Source: Marinobacter segnicrescens (GTDB lineage: Bacteria; Pseudomonadota; Gammaproteobacteria; Pseudomonadales; Oleiphilaceae). Taken from it: 64,000 nucleotides of DNA. The notes beneath the pieces were generated by a model. The model saw only the letters and a program-made list of their open reading frames with translations. It made no database searches and had not been told where the DNA came from. The stretch is taken from NCBI RefSeq assembly GCF_900111555.1, contig NZ_FOHZ01000015.1:1-64000 (forward strand), given 5' to 3'. A program made the translations under genes and the position numbers. Of the stretch, positions 27,553 through 35,930 are shown piece by piece. Within the stretch, counting starts at the first letter, position 1. The number at the start of each line of letters is the position of its first letter.

Positions 27553-28338
27553 TTACCCGAAGACCGTCACGGTCTGGCGGCTGATGGCCACCAGTTCCCC
27601 CTGGCGGTTCCAGATCTGGGCATGGGTGTTGGCATAGCCGTCATCCGCCTTGTCGATTTCTGCCCGGTACATCAACCAGTCATCAACTTTGACGGTAGGG
27701 CGTGGGTCCATCATTTCGACCGACCAGGTCAAAGAGCTGTTGGGGGCAAACTCTGTGAGATGGGACAGGGGCACCGGTGGCCAGGCGTCAATCAGGGCCA
27801 CGATGGCGGGGTCGTCCAGCTGCGAAGGCGTCTCGCGGAACCGCATCCAGCCACCCATGTCCCGATGCTTTTCACCGGTGAACGGACGGCTACCGAAACA
27901 CCAGCGCATCTCGATAAACTGGGCAAAGTCGGGCATTCTGCCCTTGATGAACGGGGTTGGCGCACAATCTTCAGGCACCGGTGCTTCAGGGGCGGACAGC
28001 GGAGGCACACTGACCACCGACTCACGACCACTGCCATAGGCACCCATAGCAACCAGCCGGGTGGTGCCGTCCTGCACCATCCTGACCATGGCCTGGCTGA
28101 CCGCCTTGCCTTCTCGCAGCAGTTCCACTTCCAGTGCGACCGGTACTCCTGGCTCAACTGGTCCCACGAAGGAAACCTGCATGGCCCGCAGAGGGCGCCC
28201 CGGAGTTACCACGGACTGCATCCGCTCACAAGCCAGGGCCCCGGTCAGGCCCCCGAAGGTGGCCCGCCCCTGCGCCCAGATCGCAGGGATAGTGACTTCG
28301 TTGCTAGCTGCCGATGCAAGGATTTCCTCGAGATTCAT
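27553..28338 (-). CDS. acyl-CoA thioesterase family protein (TesB-like double hotdog)
   Basis: About 261 aa, from the ATG at 28338 (MNLEEILASAASNEVTIPAI). Two hotdog units are visible: an N-terminal one with GRATFGGLTGALACERMQSV, and a C-terminal one with PPVPLSHLTEFAPNSSLTWSVEM and DDGYANTHAQIWNRQGELVAISRQ. The family hydrolyses acyl-CoA esters, and this type (DUF3598/thioesterase-like) is common beside fatty-acid metabolism genes. The substrate is unknown. It is convergent with the hydrolase, 17 nt apart. Confidence 0.85.
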   Translation of the reverse strand: MNLEEILASAASNEVTIPAIWAQGRATFGGLTGALACERMQSVVTPGRPLRAMQVSFVGPVEPGVPVALEVELLREGKAVSQAMVRMVQDGTTRLVAMGAYGSGRESVVSVPPLSAPEAPVPEDCAPTPFIKGRMPDFAQFIEMRWCFGSRPFTGEKHRDMGGWMRFRETPSQLDDPAIVALIDAWPPVPLSHLTEFAPNSSLTWSVEMMDPRPTVKVDDWLMYRAEIDKADDGYANTHAQIWNRQGELVAISRQTVTVFG

Positions 28339-28715
28339 CGTTGTAGTGTCTCCGGTTAATTGATGAGGATGCGTATCAAATAAACCCCAAAGACTGCCCC
28401 AAAGCCCGCCTGGACACAAGCCGCACCGGCAAATACCTACCGCCGGACTGGCCGCAGCGCTATAAAACCCGCTGACAACCGCGTATACTGCGCTCCGTCA
28501 TCATCAGGATGACCAGACCCACGGACAAGAATGCCTATCGGCGACAGGTCCGTGACGATACCAGCCGGGTTTATGGGGTTCGCGAGCCGTCGAAGGTTCA
28601 TCAGGCTACCCCGACGCGCTCAGCCGGTAGCTTCAGGAGCCCACGCCTTCCCGGTTTCAGACTGTAACCGGCCTCTCGTTCTATGGCTCCCCCACCCCGA
28701 ATACCAGGTAATTGA
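28339..28715. other. divergent region with a long leader for the DEAD-box helicase
   Basis: 377 nt between the thioesterase and helicase starts. TATACT near 28485 could be a -10 element, which would give a leader of about 220 nt before the helicase ATG. Long leaders are usual for cold-shock DEAD-box helicase genes. No protein or known riboswitch was seen. Confidence 0.35.
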
Positions 28716-30233
28716 ATGTCAGAAAAAACCTTTGCTGAGCTCGGCCTCGACCCGGCCGTGCTTGAAGCTGTCCGTACCGTCGGCTACGAAACTCCGTCTC
28801 CGATCCAGGCCCAGGCCATCCCCGTTCTGCTGGAAGGCCATCACCTGCTGGGCATCGCCCAGACCGGCACTGGCAAGACAGCCGCTTTCGCGCTGCCTTT
28901 GCTCAGCCGAATCGACGCCGATGACCTGTCCACCCAGATTCTGGTACTGACCCCGACCCGGGAGCTGGCCATCCAGGTGGCAGAAGCCTTTACCACCTAT
29001 GCCAGCGGTTTCCGCCAGCTTCACGTACTGCCTATATACGGCGGCGCCGATTTTGCGCCCCAGCTCAAGGCCCTGAACCGGGGCTCCCAGGTTATAGTCG
29101 GCACTCCCGGCCGCCTGCTGGACCACCTCCGCCGCGGCAAGCTGAAGCTGAACAACCTGAAGGCCCTGGTGCTGGACGAAGCGGACGAGATGCTGCGTAT
29201 GGGCTTTATCGACGATGTCGAAGCCATCCTCGCCAGCACACCGGACAGCTGCCAGCGGGCGCTGTTCTCTGCCACCATGCCGCCGGCCATCGCCCGGGTT
29301 GCCAACACCTACCTGAGCGACGCCCGGGAAGTCAAAATCAAGAGCGAAACCCGCACCGTTGAGCGGATCGCCCAGTTCGTACTGCCCACCTTCGGTGAGC
29401 GTAAGCTGGATGCACTGACCCGCATCCTGGAAGTGGAACCGATTGACGCGGCGATTATTTTCGTGCGCACCAAGGCAGAAACCACCCTGCTGGCCGAGAA
29501 ACTCGCTGCACGTGGTCACTCCGTGGCTCCCCTCAACGGCGACCTTAACCAACGCCAGCGGGAACAGACCGTGGAAGACCTCAAGCGGGGCAAGAAGGAC
29601 CTCCTCATCGCCACAGACGTGGCCGCGCGGGGCCTGGATGTGCCGAGAATCACCCACGTCATCAACTACGATGTGCCCTACGACAGTGAAGCGTACATCC
29701 ATCGGGTGGGCCGTACCGGACGTGCCGGTCGCGCCGGCAAGGCAATCCTGCTGGTAACCCCCCGGGAGCGCAGCTGGCTGCGCACCCTGGAACGTGCCAC
29801 CAACTCGCCCATGGAGCCGTACGAACTACCCACCCCGGCGGCACTTCAGAAGCTCCGCCAGGAGCAGTTCGAAAGTCAGCTCATGGGCTTCACTGAAGAC
29901 GGCAAGCTGGCCAAGGCCATGGGCCTGCTGGACGATATTGCCGAGCGCAATGATATGGACATGGCCATGCTGGCCGGCGCCCTGGCCTGCTGGATGGAGT
30001 CCGCCCAACCGGGCTCCCTGCCGCTGGAAACCCCTTCAGAGCTTCCGATTCCCTCAGCCAACCCACCACGGGGTAAGGGTGGCCCGGGCGGCAAGCGCAG
30101 CAATTTCCGTAAGGGTGGCCCTGGTGGCAAGCCGGGCGGGTATCGCGGCAACAAGCCCGGAGGAAAGCCGGGCTCCAGGCCGGCCGGCAAGCGCGACGGC
30201 TTCAAGCCGGCCAAGAGCCGTCAGGCTGACTGA
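28716..30233 (+). CDS. DEAD-box ATP-dependent RNA helicase (CsdA/DeaD-like)
   Basis: 505 aa. All helicase motifs are present: Q motif (ETPSPIQAQAIP), AQTGTGKT at 48-55, PTRELA, GTPGR, DEAD at 154-157, SAT, FVRTK, ATDVAARGLDV and HRVGRTGRAGR. A DbpA/CsdA-type middle region lies at about 355-420, and the C-terminus from about 445 is a Gly/Lys/Pro-rich basic tail (KGGPGGKRSNFRKGGPGGK) suited to RNA binding. It likely remodels ribosomal or structured RNA. Its 3' end overlaps the 3' end of folA by 13 nt. Confidence 0.93.
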   Translation: MSEKTFAELGLDPAVLEAVRTVGYETPSPIQAQAIPVLLEGHHLLGIAQTGTGKTAAFALPLLSRIDADDLSTQILVLTPTRELAIQVAEAFTTYASGFRQLHVLPIYGGADFAPQLKALNRGSQVIVGTPGRLLDHLRRGKLKLNNLKALVLDEADEMLRMGFIDDVEAILASTPDSCQRALFSATMPPAIARVANTYLSDAREVKIKSETRTVERIAQFVLPTFGERKLDALTRILEVEPIDAAIIFVRTKAETTLLAEKLAARGHSVAPLNGDLNQRQREQTVEDLKRGKKDLLIATDVAARGLDVPRITHVINYDVPYDSEAYIHRVGRTGRAGRAGKAILLVTPRERSWLRTLERATNSPMEPYELPTPAALQKLRQEQFESQLMGFTEDGKLAKAMGLLDDIAERNDMDMAMLAGALACWMESAQPGSLPLETPSELPIPSANPPRGKGGPGGKRSNFRKGGPGGKPGGYRGNKPGGKPGSRPAGKRDGFKPAKSRQAD

Positions 30234-30733
30234 GGCCGCTGGTAGACGACAAAGCTGTAGTCGTAGGGATTATGATCGGACGCGGAGAAATCCTCCCGTC
30301 CGATTTCCTGCCATTGCTCCAGGTCTATTTCCGGGAAGAACGCATCGCCTTCTATCTCGGCGTGGACCTGGGTAATGTAGATCCGGTCGATCTCGGGCAG
30401 CACAGCCTCGTAAATCTGACCTCCACCGATCACCATCACTTCATCCACACCATCCAGCATGGCCTGGGCCTCAGCCATCCGGAAGGCTTCCTCCAGGGTC
30501 TCCACCTTCGCCACACCGGCGGGTAACTCCAGTTCCTGTGACGACACTACGATATTAAGACGCCCTGGCAGCGCCCTGCCAATGGATTCCCAGGTGTTCC
30601 GGCCCATGATAATGGGCTTGCCCATGGTGGCCTGCTTGAAATACTTCAGGTCTCCCGGCAAATACCACGGCAACTTGTTATTACGACCAATGACCCGGTT
30701 GCGGGACATGGCTACTATTAGTGCTTTTCTCAT
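30221..30733 (-). CDS. folA: dihydrofolate reductase
   Basis: 170 aa. It reduces dihydrofolate with NADPH. Starts MRKALIVAMSRNRVIGRNNKLPW and shows the cofactor motif GKPIIMGRNTWESIGRALPG, VIGGGQIYEAVLPEIDRIYI and the C-terminal strand. It works with ThyA (480 nt upstream in transcription direction), which regenerates the dihydrofolate substrate. Two palindromic repeat elements separate the two genes. Confidence 0.96.
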   Translation of the reverse strand: MRKALIVAMSRNRVIGRNNKLPWYLPGDLKYFKQATMGKPIIMGRNTWESIGRALPGRLNIVVSSQELELPAGVAKVETLEEAFRMAEAQAMLDGVDEVMVIGGGQIYEAVLPEIDRIYITQVHAEIEGDAFFPEIDLEQWQEIGREDFSASDHNPYDYSFVVYQRPQSA

Positions 30734-30769
30734 CTGTTCAGGCCTTCATGGTCTGATGCAAGGGCCAGC

Positions 30770-30867
30770 TACCGGGTAGGTTGTTCCGGAACACGCCGTG
30801 AATACGTCCCTGTAGGCTCTTCAAAAACGTCCCTGTTTTTGAAGGTTCCGGAACAACCTACCCGGTA
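30770..30867 (-). repeat. palindromic intergenic element, copy 1 (full-length)
   Basis: A 23-bp perfect inverted arm pair (30770-30792 and 30845-30867) encloses a 52-nt core (30793-30844). The core, read on the minus strand, begins with a 10-bp stem CTTCAAAAAC/GTTTTTGAAG around the loop AGGGAC and ends ATTCACGGCGT. The core contains two direct copies of ACAGGGACGT. The minus strand is the orientation shared with copies 2 and 3. Whether it acts as DNA or RNA is unknown. Confidence 0.85.
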
Positions 30868-30985
30868 TCTGTCCAGATGCAATGGAGTTACCTCTCAAGA
30901 GGCGAACAACGTTGTAACCCGTAAAACTCAGTTGCGACATAACGAGCGCGGATAATCCTACTGGGGACCTTTGGGTGTGCAAGTG

Positions 30986-31056
30986 GCCGGGGCCTTTTTC
31001 TGAAACCTTCAAAAACAGGGACGTATCCACGGCGTGTTTCAGAAAAAGGCCCCGGC
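30986..31056 (+). repeat. palindromic intergenic element, copy 2 (short core)
   Basis: 21-bp perfect inverted arms (30986-31006 and 31036-31056, GCCGGGGCCTTTTTCTGAAA and complement) enclose a 29-nt core: CTTCAAAAACAGGGACGT followed by ATCCACGGCGT. This equals copy 1 with the segment between its two ACAGGGACGT repeats removed, apart from one substitution. Outside the perfect arms, pairing continues after two mismatches. Confidence 0.85.
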
Positions 31057-31134
31057 TGCTTGCGCGCCTTCGCCACGCCCCGCGGGCTAGCAAAACCCAA
31101 CCGTTAGCAGACACAGACTCTAAAGGCCAACTTG

Positions 31135-31149
31135 CGGCGTGTTCCGGAA
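31135..31149 (+). repeat. possible remnant of the palindromic element
   Basis: The 15 nt CGGCGTGTTCCGGAA are identical to the core/right-arm junction of copy 1 (minus strand). No matching left arm or core precedes them. A decayed or partial copy is likely; chance is possible but low in so short an interval. Confidence 0.4.
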
Positions 31150-31239
31150 AGGGTCACCAGCTGGCCGTGCGTGGGCACCAGGTTTCCGGTTTGGAACAGA
31201 GAGAACCGGCGCAAACCATAAAACGCTACAACCGCGACG

Positions 31240-32079
31240 CTAAACAGCAATAGGCGCCTTGATAACACCCTGCGGCTCATAGCCCTCGATTTCGAAATCC
31301 TCATACTCATACTCGAAAATCGAATCCGGCTTCCGCAAAATCCGCAGCGTAGGCAACCGCCCCGGCTTTCGCTTGAGCTGCTCGAACACAATGTCATCTG
31401 TCAGGTGATTCTGGTACAGGTGGCAGTCCCCGAAAGTGTGCACAAACTCCCCCACCTCCAGGTCACATTGCTGTGCAATCATATGGGTCAGCAAACTGTA
31501 GGACGCGATATTGAACGGCACCCCCAGAAACAGATCCGCGCTTCGCTGGTAAAGCTGACAGGACAGCCGCCCGTCCGCCACATAGAACTGGAACAGACAA
31601 TGACACGGCGCCAGCGCCATGCGCCCCTCACGGGCATTCTCCTGCGGCCCCATGGACTCATCCGGCAGCTCCGCCGGGTTCCAGGCCGTCACGATGTGGC
31701 GCCGGGAGTTGGGCTTGGTGCGGATCTGCTCGACGACCTCGCTGATCTGGTCCACCACCCGGCCGTCCGGGCACTGCCAGCTTCGCCACTGCTTGCCGTA
31801 GATTGGCCCCAAATCTCCGTTATCGAGGGCCCACTCGTCCCAGATAGTGACCTTCCGATCCCGCAGCCAGTTATTGTCAGTAGACCCCTGCAAGAACCAT
31901 AACAGCTCATAGATGATGCTGCGCAAGTGCACCTTCTTGGTGGTAAGCAATGGAAAGCCCTGCTCCAGGTCGAACCGCAACTGGCGGCCAAACACCGAGC
32001 GGGTGCCCACACCTGTACGGTCGCCCTTGTCCGTGCCGTTGGCCACGACATCCTTCATCAGATCGAGATAGGCTTTCAT
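31240..32079 (-). CDS. thyA: thymidylate synthase
   Basis: 279 aa against 264 in E. coli. It makes dTMP from dUMP using methylene-tetrahydrofolate. The active-site cysteine is C159 in [12 protein letters not shown]; substrate contacts are in [20 protein letters not shown] and [13 protein letters not shown]. The extra length is an insertion of about 13 residues ([13 protein letters not shown], about 141-153) directly before the catalytic loop. The frame is otherwise complete. Its ATG overlaps the lgt stop by 4 nt (ATGA), so lgt-thyA translation is coupled. Confidence 0.97.
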   Translation of the reverse strand: MKAYLDLMKDVVANGTDKGDRTGVGTRSVFGRQLRFDLEQGFPLLTTKKVHLRSIIYELLWFLQGSTDNNWLRDRKVTIWDEWALDNGDLGPIYGKQWRSWQCPDGRVVDQISEVVEQIRTKPNSRRHIVTAWNPAELPDESMGPQENAREGRMALAPCHCLFQFYVADGRLSCQLYQRSADLFLGVPFNIASYSLLTHMIAQQCDLEVGEFVHTFGDCHLYQNHLTDDIVFEQLKRKPGRLPTLRILRKPDSIFEYEYEDFEIEGYEPQGVIKAPIAV

Positions 32080-32864
32080 GATTTTACGCCCCTGTATGCA
32101 AACACCATCAGCACAAGACCGGCGATGATCATCGGCAGGGACAACAACTGCCCCATGGTGAGCCAGTCAAAGGCCAGGTAACCAAGCTGCGGATCCGGCT
32201 GACGGAAAAATTCGTTGATGACCCGGAAACACCCGTAAAGAGTCAGGAATAGTCCCGAGACTGCCATGGTTGGACGGGGTTTTGAAGAGAACAGCCACAG
32301 GACCACGAACAGGGCCACCCCTTCCAGGGCGAACTGATATAACTGGGAAGGGTGCCGGGCAAGGGCATCCGGTGCCTGTGGAAACACCATCCCCCAGGGT
32401 ACATCCGTCGGTTTGCCCCACAGCTCCCCGTTTATGAAGTTGCCGATCCGTCCGGCACCAAGGCCAACGGGTACCAGGGGGGCGACAAAATCTGCAATGC
32501 GGAAGAACCCGCAGCCGATCTTGCGGCCATACCACCACATGGCAAACATCACGCCGATCAGGCCACCATGGAAAGACATGCCTCCTTCCCATACCCGCAA
32601 CAGCCAGAGGGGGTCACCAAGGAACTGGTCAAAATTGTAGAACACGACGTAGCCGAACCGGCCACCCAGAATGACCCCCAGTGCGATATAGAACAGCAGG
32701 TCACCTACCTGCTGTTCGTTTACCGGCGTCCACTCCTTGCGGGCACGAACCTTGCCCAGCCACCAGCCGACTGCGAAGCCAACCAGGTAAGTGAGTCCGT
32801 ACCAGTGGATCTTCAGCGGCCCCAGGGAAATGGCCACCGGATCAATTTGGGGGTGATTGAGCAT
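32076..32864 (-). CDS. lgt: prolipoprotein diacylglyceryl transferase
   Basis: 262 aa inner-membrane enzyme with about seven hydrophobic segments. It attaches diacylglycerol to the lipobox cysteine of lipoproteins, such as RlpA in this window. Lgt signatures [13 protein letters not shown] and [11 protein letters not shown] are present. It lies 9 nt after the TauE/SafE-family gene and overlaps thyA. Confidence 0.97.
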   Translation of the reverse strand: MLNHPQIDPVAISLGPLKIHWYGLTYLVGFAVGWWLGKVRARKEWTPVNEQQVGDLLFYIALGVILGGRFGYVVFYNFDQFLGDPLWLLRVWEGGMSFHGGLIGVMFAMWWYGRKIGCGFFRIADFVAPLVPVGLGAGRIGNFINGELWGKPTDVPWGMVFPQAPDALARHPSQLYQFALEGVALFVVLWLFSSKPRPTMAVSGLFLTLYGCFRVINEFFRQPDPQLGYLAFDWLTMGQLLSLPMIIAGLVLMVFAYRGVKS

Positions 32865-32873
32865 GGAAAGACC

Positions 32874-33668
32874 TCAGAGAAGGAAACGGGCGCCGACGAT
32901 CAGCAACAGCACGGCGAACAGTCGCTTGAGCAACTTTGCATCGAGGCGGTGGGCCAGGACGGCACCGAAGCGGGCGAACAACACGCTGGTCGCCACGATA
33001 CCGATCAGCGCCGGCAAATACACGAACCCGACCGCATAATCGGGTAGTGCCGGGTGCCCCCATCCAGTCCACAAGTTGGTGGTAGCACCCGCAATGGCGA
33101 TGGGCAGCCCGCAGGCCGCCGACGTCGCCACCGCCTGCTGCATGGGCACACTGCGCCAGCTCAGGAAAGGTACGGTCAGGGTCCCGCCCCCGATGCCGAA
33201 AATGGCGGACGCCCAGCCGATCACGCCGCCAGCACCGGTCAAGCCGCCCCGGCCTGGCACCGGTCGGGCGGTTTTGGGATTGATGTCCAGCAGCATTTTG
33301 ATGCCCACCAGGATGACAAACACACCGATCACCAGTTCCAGCACCGGTCCGCTCAACAGGGAGGCCGTCCACGCCCCGAATGCTGCCCCGACGACGATAC
33401 CCGCCACCATGGGCCGGAATACCTCCCAACGTACCGCACCTTTCAGGTGATGGGACCGAACGGAGCTAATGGACGTAAAAACTATTGTCGCCAGGGAAGT
33501 ACCCACAGCCAGGTGAGCTGCAATTTCGCCACTGATACCCTGTAGCCCGAAGCTGAAAATCAGCACCGGTACGATGACCAGGCCACCGCCGATACCAAAC
33601 AGGCCCGCCAGGGTCCCGGCCAGTGCGCCAAGGGCCAGGTAAAGCCCGAATACCATAAACAGGGACAT
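32874..33668 (-). CDS. TauE/SafE family membrane exporter
   Basis: 264 aa with about eight hydrophobic segments. The duplicated TauE/SafE repeats are seen as LAGTLAGLFGIGGGLVIVPV and GWASAIFGIGGGTLTVPF. Family members move small anions such as sulfite or sulfoacetate; the substrate cannot be predicted. The ATG at 33668 begins MSLFMVFGLYLALGALAG. A longer frame reaching into the NRDE gene region is an antisense artefact. The gene is divergent from the NRDE gene, and it precedes lgt in one probable operon. Confidence 0.9.
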   Translation of the reverse strand: MSLFMVFGLYLALGALAGTLAGLFGIGGGLVIVPVLIFSFGLQGISGEIAAHLAVGTSLATIVFTSISSVRSHHLKGAVRWEVFRPMVAGIVVGAAFGAWTASLLSGPVLELVIGVFVILVGIKMLLDINPKTARPVPGRGGLTGAGGVIGWASAIFGIGGGTLTVPFLSWRSVPMQQAVATSAACGLPIAIAGATTNLWTGWGHPALPDYAVGFVYLPALIGIVATSVLFARFGAVLAHRLDAKLLKRLFAVLLLIVGARFLL

Positions 33669-33797
33669 GAACACCGCCGTCCGTTGAAAATCAAAGCGTG
33701 TATCATACACAAACGCCCATAGCCGTTCACCGGCCTCTTTCCGGCACTGGAGGCTGGTGCCGGAATCGTCAACCGCCATTGCTGTCGCTGGAGCCGT

Positions 33798-34577
33798 ATG
33801 TGCCTGATTCTTTTCGCTATTGACCAACACCCCGAATTCCCCCTGGTGATGGCCGCCAACCGGGACGAGTTCTATGACCGCCCCACGACGCCCATGCACT
33901 GGTGGTCGGGAGAACAATGCCTTGCTGGCCGGGACGACCGCTCCGGTGGTACCTGGCTCGCAGTGTCCCGGACAGGCATCATCACTGCGGTCACCAACGT
34001 CCGCGAAGGAAGTGGAGAGCCAGGACGGCTCACACGGGGCAAGCTGCCCCTGCTTGCACTGGAGCAGCCGACAGACAGGCTGAAACAGGACCTGGCCGAT
34101 AACGGCAACCTCTATGCCGGTTTCAACCTGGTTCACCTGAGCGATCGGGAAGGCTGGTATTACAGCAACCGGGATGCGCACCCCGGTCGCACCCTCCACC
34201 GGGGGACATACGGACTCAGTAACCACTTGTTGCAAAGTCCCTGGCCCAAGCTCGTACGTCTGCGGGAGCAACTCAGGGCCACCCTGGCGACTTGCGACCC
34301 CCAACACCCGGACGCCCTGCACGAGGCGCTTCTCGAGCCCCTCGGCGACAGTACACCGGCGCCGGACAACCTGCTGCCGGACACCGGCGTCGGACTGGCG
34401 CAGGAGCGGTTTCTCTCTTCACCCTTTATCGCATCCGATTTCTATGGCACCCGTGCCAGTACCGTGGTCACCCTTGGCCGTAATGGCGAAATCCGGGTGA
34501 CTGAGCAGCAGTGGGGTCGGGAAGGCACGCAAGGTGAACGCCAGCACTTCCGCTGGCAACGACCAACGACAGGGTAA
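33798..34577 (+). CDS. NRDE (TANGO2-like) family protein
   Basis: 259 aa. It begins MCLILFAIDQHPEFPLVMAA and has the family tetrad NRDEFYDRPT at about residues 21-30. The cysteine directly after the initiator Met is conserved in the family, which has an Ntn-hydrolase-like arrangement. The cellular role is unclear; eukaryotic TANGO2 is linked to haem or lipid handling. Divergent from the TauE gene across 129 nt. Confidence 0.9.
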   Translation: MCLILFAIDQHPEFPLVMAANRDEFYDRPTTPMHWWSGEQCLAGRDDRSGGTWLAVSRTGIITAVTNVREGSGEPGRLTRGKLPLLALEQPTDRLKQDLADNGNLYAGFNLVHLSDREGWYYSNRDAHPGRTLHRGTYGLSNHLLQSPWPKLVRLREQLRATLATCDPQHPDALHEALLEPLGDSTPAPDNLLPDTGVGLAQERFLSSPFIASDFYGTRASTVVTLGRNGEIRVTEQQWGREGTQGERQHFRWQRPTTG

Positions 34578-34589
34578 GCCTGCGGTTCG

Positions 34590-34630
34590 AGGTTCGGCAG
34601 CGGTGATCGCTCTGTTATACTGCCGAACCT
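34590..34630. promoter_or_regulatory. 11-bp inverted repeat around a candidate -10 box upstream of xseB
   Basis: AGGTTCGGCAG (34590-34600) and its exact complement CTGCCGAACCT (34620-34630) flank 19 nt. TATACT (34616-34621) is a good -10 box running into the right arm; no good -35 is seen at 17 bp. The arrangement could be an operator over the xseB-ispA-dxs promoter, or a terminator stem for the NRDE gene without a T-run. Confidence 0.4.
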
Positions 34631-34698
34631 GAGACCAAGCGCAGCAACTCGTCACCGAGACGCCCAGACATTGCTTCGTGAACCTGACGGAGAGCCCC

Positions 34699-34965
34699 AT
34701 GGCCGACACCCCGGACACCACATCCATCGCCGACTTTGAGAAATCCCTGGCCGAGCTCGAGGGCCTGGTGCGTGACCTGGAGCAGGGCGAGCTAACCCTG
34801 GAACAATCCCTCGGCGCCTTTGAACGTGGCGTCCGGCTGACGAGGGAGTGCCAGCAGGCACTGCGCCAGGCGGAGCAGCGGGTCCAGCAGTTGGTGGAGC
34901 GGGACGACGGCACCCTGGAAACCCGCCCGTTCAACCCGCCGGAAGACAGCGGGGAGACAGGCTGA
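34699..34965 (+). CDS. xseB: exodeoxyribonuclease VII small subunit
   Basis: 88 aa, the usual size. Family core: [20 protein letters not shown] followed by [17 protein letters not shown], then a coiled-coil segment rich in Gln and Glu. It partners XseA (not in the window) in single-strand DNA degradation. ATG at 34699 is preceded by GGAGA; a GTG 21 nt upstream is less likely. First gene of the canonical xseB-ispA-dxs operon, with 2 nt to ispA. Confidence 0.95.
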   Translation: MADTPDTTSIADFEKSLAELEGLVRDLEQGELTLEQSLGAFERGVRLTRECQQALRQAEQRVQQLVERDDGTLETRPFNPPEDSGETG

Positions 34966-34967
34966 CC

Positions 34968-35867
34968 ATGCGCCAAGCCTTCACTGAGGACTTTCTCTCT
35001 ACCTGTGCCAAGCTGACTGACGAGGCACTTGCAAAACGGTTGCCTGCACCAGAGCAGCAACCGGGGCGACTCCATGAAGCCATGCGCTACAGCGTTCTCG
35101 GCGGCGGCAAGCGTATTCGCCCGGCCTTGGCCATGGCAGCCGCTTCGGCTGCCGGAGGCGAGCCAGGGCATGCCCTGGTGCCAGCCTGCTCACTGGAGTT
35201 GATCCATGCCTACTCACTGATACACGACGACCTGCCCGCCATGGATGACGATGACCTCCGCCGCGGGCGCCCCACCACCCACATCCGTTTCGACCAGGCC
35301 ACCGCCATACTGGCCGGCGATGCCCTGCAGGCCCTGGCATTCGAATGGCTCGCTGGTGATTCTTCGTTACCCGCTGTCACACGCCTCGCCATGGTCCAGC
35401 AACTGGCTGCCGCCAGTGGCAGTGCCGGTATGGTCGGCGGACAGGCTATTGACCTGGGCGCGGTGGGACGGGAGCTGTCCCTTGAAGAGCTGGAACAGAT
35501 GCACCGGCGCAAGACCGGTGCATTAATCGAAGCCAGTGTCCGGCTGGGTGTGCTGTCAGTACCTGCCGCAGCTGGCGAACGGTCAGGACAGGATTCCCTT
35601 GGCCACTACGCCCGCGCCATTGGCCTGGCGTTCCAGGTGCAGGACGACCTGCTGGATATCGAAGGTGATACCAGCGTCATCGGCAAGCGTCAGGGTTCGG
35701 ACGCGGCCCGCAGTAAACCGACCTACCCTGCCCTGATGGGGGTTGACGGCGCCCGGGCCTACCTTGCCACACTGTTGGAACAGTGCCAGGACAACCTGTC
35801 AGGGTTTGGTCCCGAGGCGGACGCCCTCAGGGGCATGGCCGAGTTTGTGGTGTCACGACGCTACTGA
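34968..35867 (+). CDS. ispA: farnesyl diphosphate synthase (IspA)
   Basis: 299 aa. It condenses IPP with DMAPP/GPP to give FPP in the cytoplasm. The first Asp-rich motif is DDLPAMDDDDLRRG and the second DDLLDIEGD. The basic GGGKRIRPAL and the KTGALI motif are also present. ATG at 34968, just after xseB. The FPP supplies undecaprenyl carriers for the cell-wall genes and ubiquinone side chains. Confidence 0.96.
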   Translation: MRQAFTEDFLSTCAKLTDEALAKRLPAPEQQPGRLHEAMRYSVLGGGKRIRPALAMAAASAAGGEPGHALVPACSLELIHAYSLIHDDLPAMDDDDLRRGRPTTHIRFDQATAILAGDALQALAFEWLAGDSSLPAVTRLAMVQQLAAASGSAGMVGGQAIDLGAVGRELSLEELEQMHRRKTGALIEASVRLGVLSVPAAAGERSGQDSLGHYARAIGLAFQVQDDLLDIEGDTSVIGKRQGSDAARSKPTYPALMGVDGARAYLATLLEQCQDNLSGFGPEADALRGMAEFVVSRRY

Positions 35868-35892
35868 AACGCCCTGCCCCATGACCTATAAT
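35864..35892 (+). promoter_or_regulatory. candidate sigma70 promoter for dxs
   Basis: A perfect -10 box TATAAT (35887-35892) lies 17 nt after CTGAAA (35864-35869), which matches the -35 consensus at four of six positions. A start about 7 nt downstream would leave a ~32-nt leader before the dxs ATG at 35931. It overlaps the last codons of ispA, so dxs could be transcribed independently of the upstream genes. Confidence 0.55.
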
Positions 35893-35930
35893 GCCCCCTT
35901 ATAGCCAGAAGGGCTGCCAGCCGGTGAACC

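Larger units (their letters stand above)
30734..31239. other. 506-nt folA-thyA intergenic region with two palindromic elements
   Basis: No credible protein is encoded. The region holds two members of the palindromic element family described in this annotation, in opposite orientation (30770-30867 and 30986-31056), plus a 15-nt fragment at 31135-31149 matching one element's core/arm boundary. The remaining sequence is unremarkable. The folA promoter must lie here or folA must be read from thyA. Confidence 0.7.

Noticed and set aside
30770..30867. Simple rho-independent terminators
   Set aside because: The arms are 21-23 bp with a 29-52-nt core, there is no T-run next to the stem, and the core itself is conserved between loci.
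30770..31056. Integron attC sites or a CRISPR array
   Set aside because: No RYYYAAC/GTTRRRY pair, no integrase, and only two copies with different arms and no regularly spaced identical repeats.
32874..34322. 482-codon reading of the TauE/SafE gene
   Set aside because: The first ~218 codons are antisense to the NRDE gene and unlike any TauE protein; the ATG at 33668 gives the normal start.
34848..34967. N-terminal extension of IspA into xseB
   Set aside because: The extra residues are the xseB sequence in another frame; the ATG at 34968 gives the standard length and follows the xseB stop.
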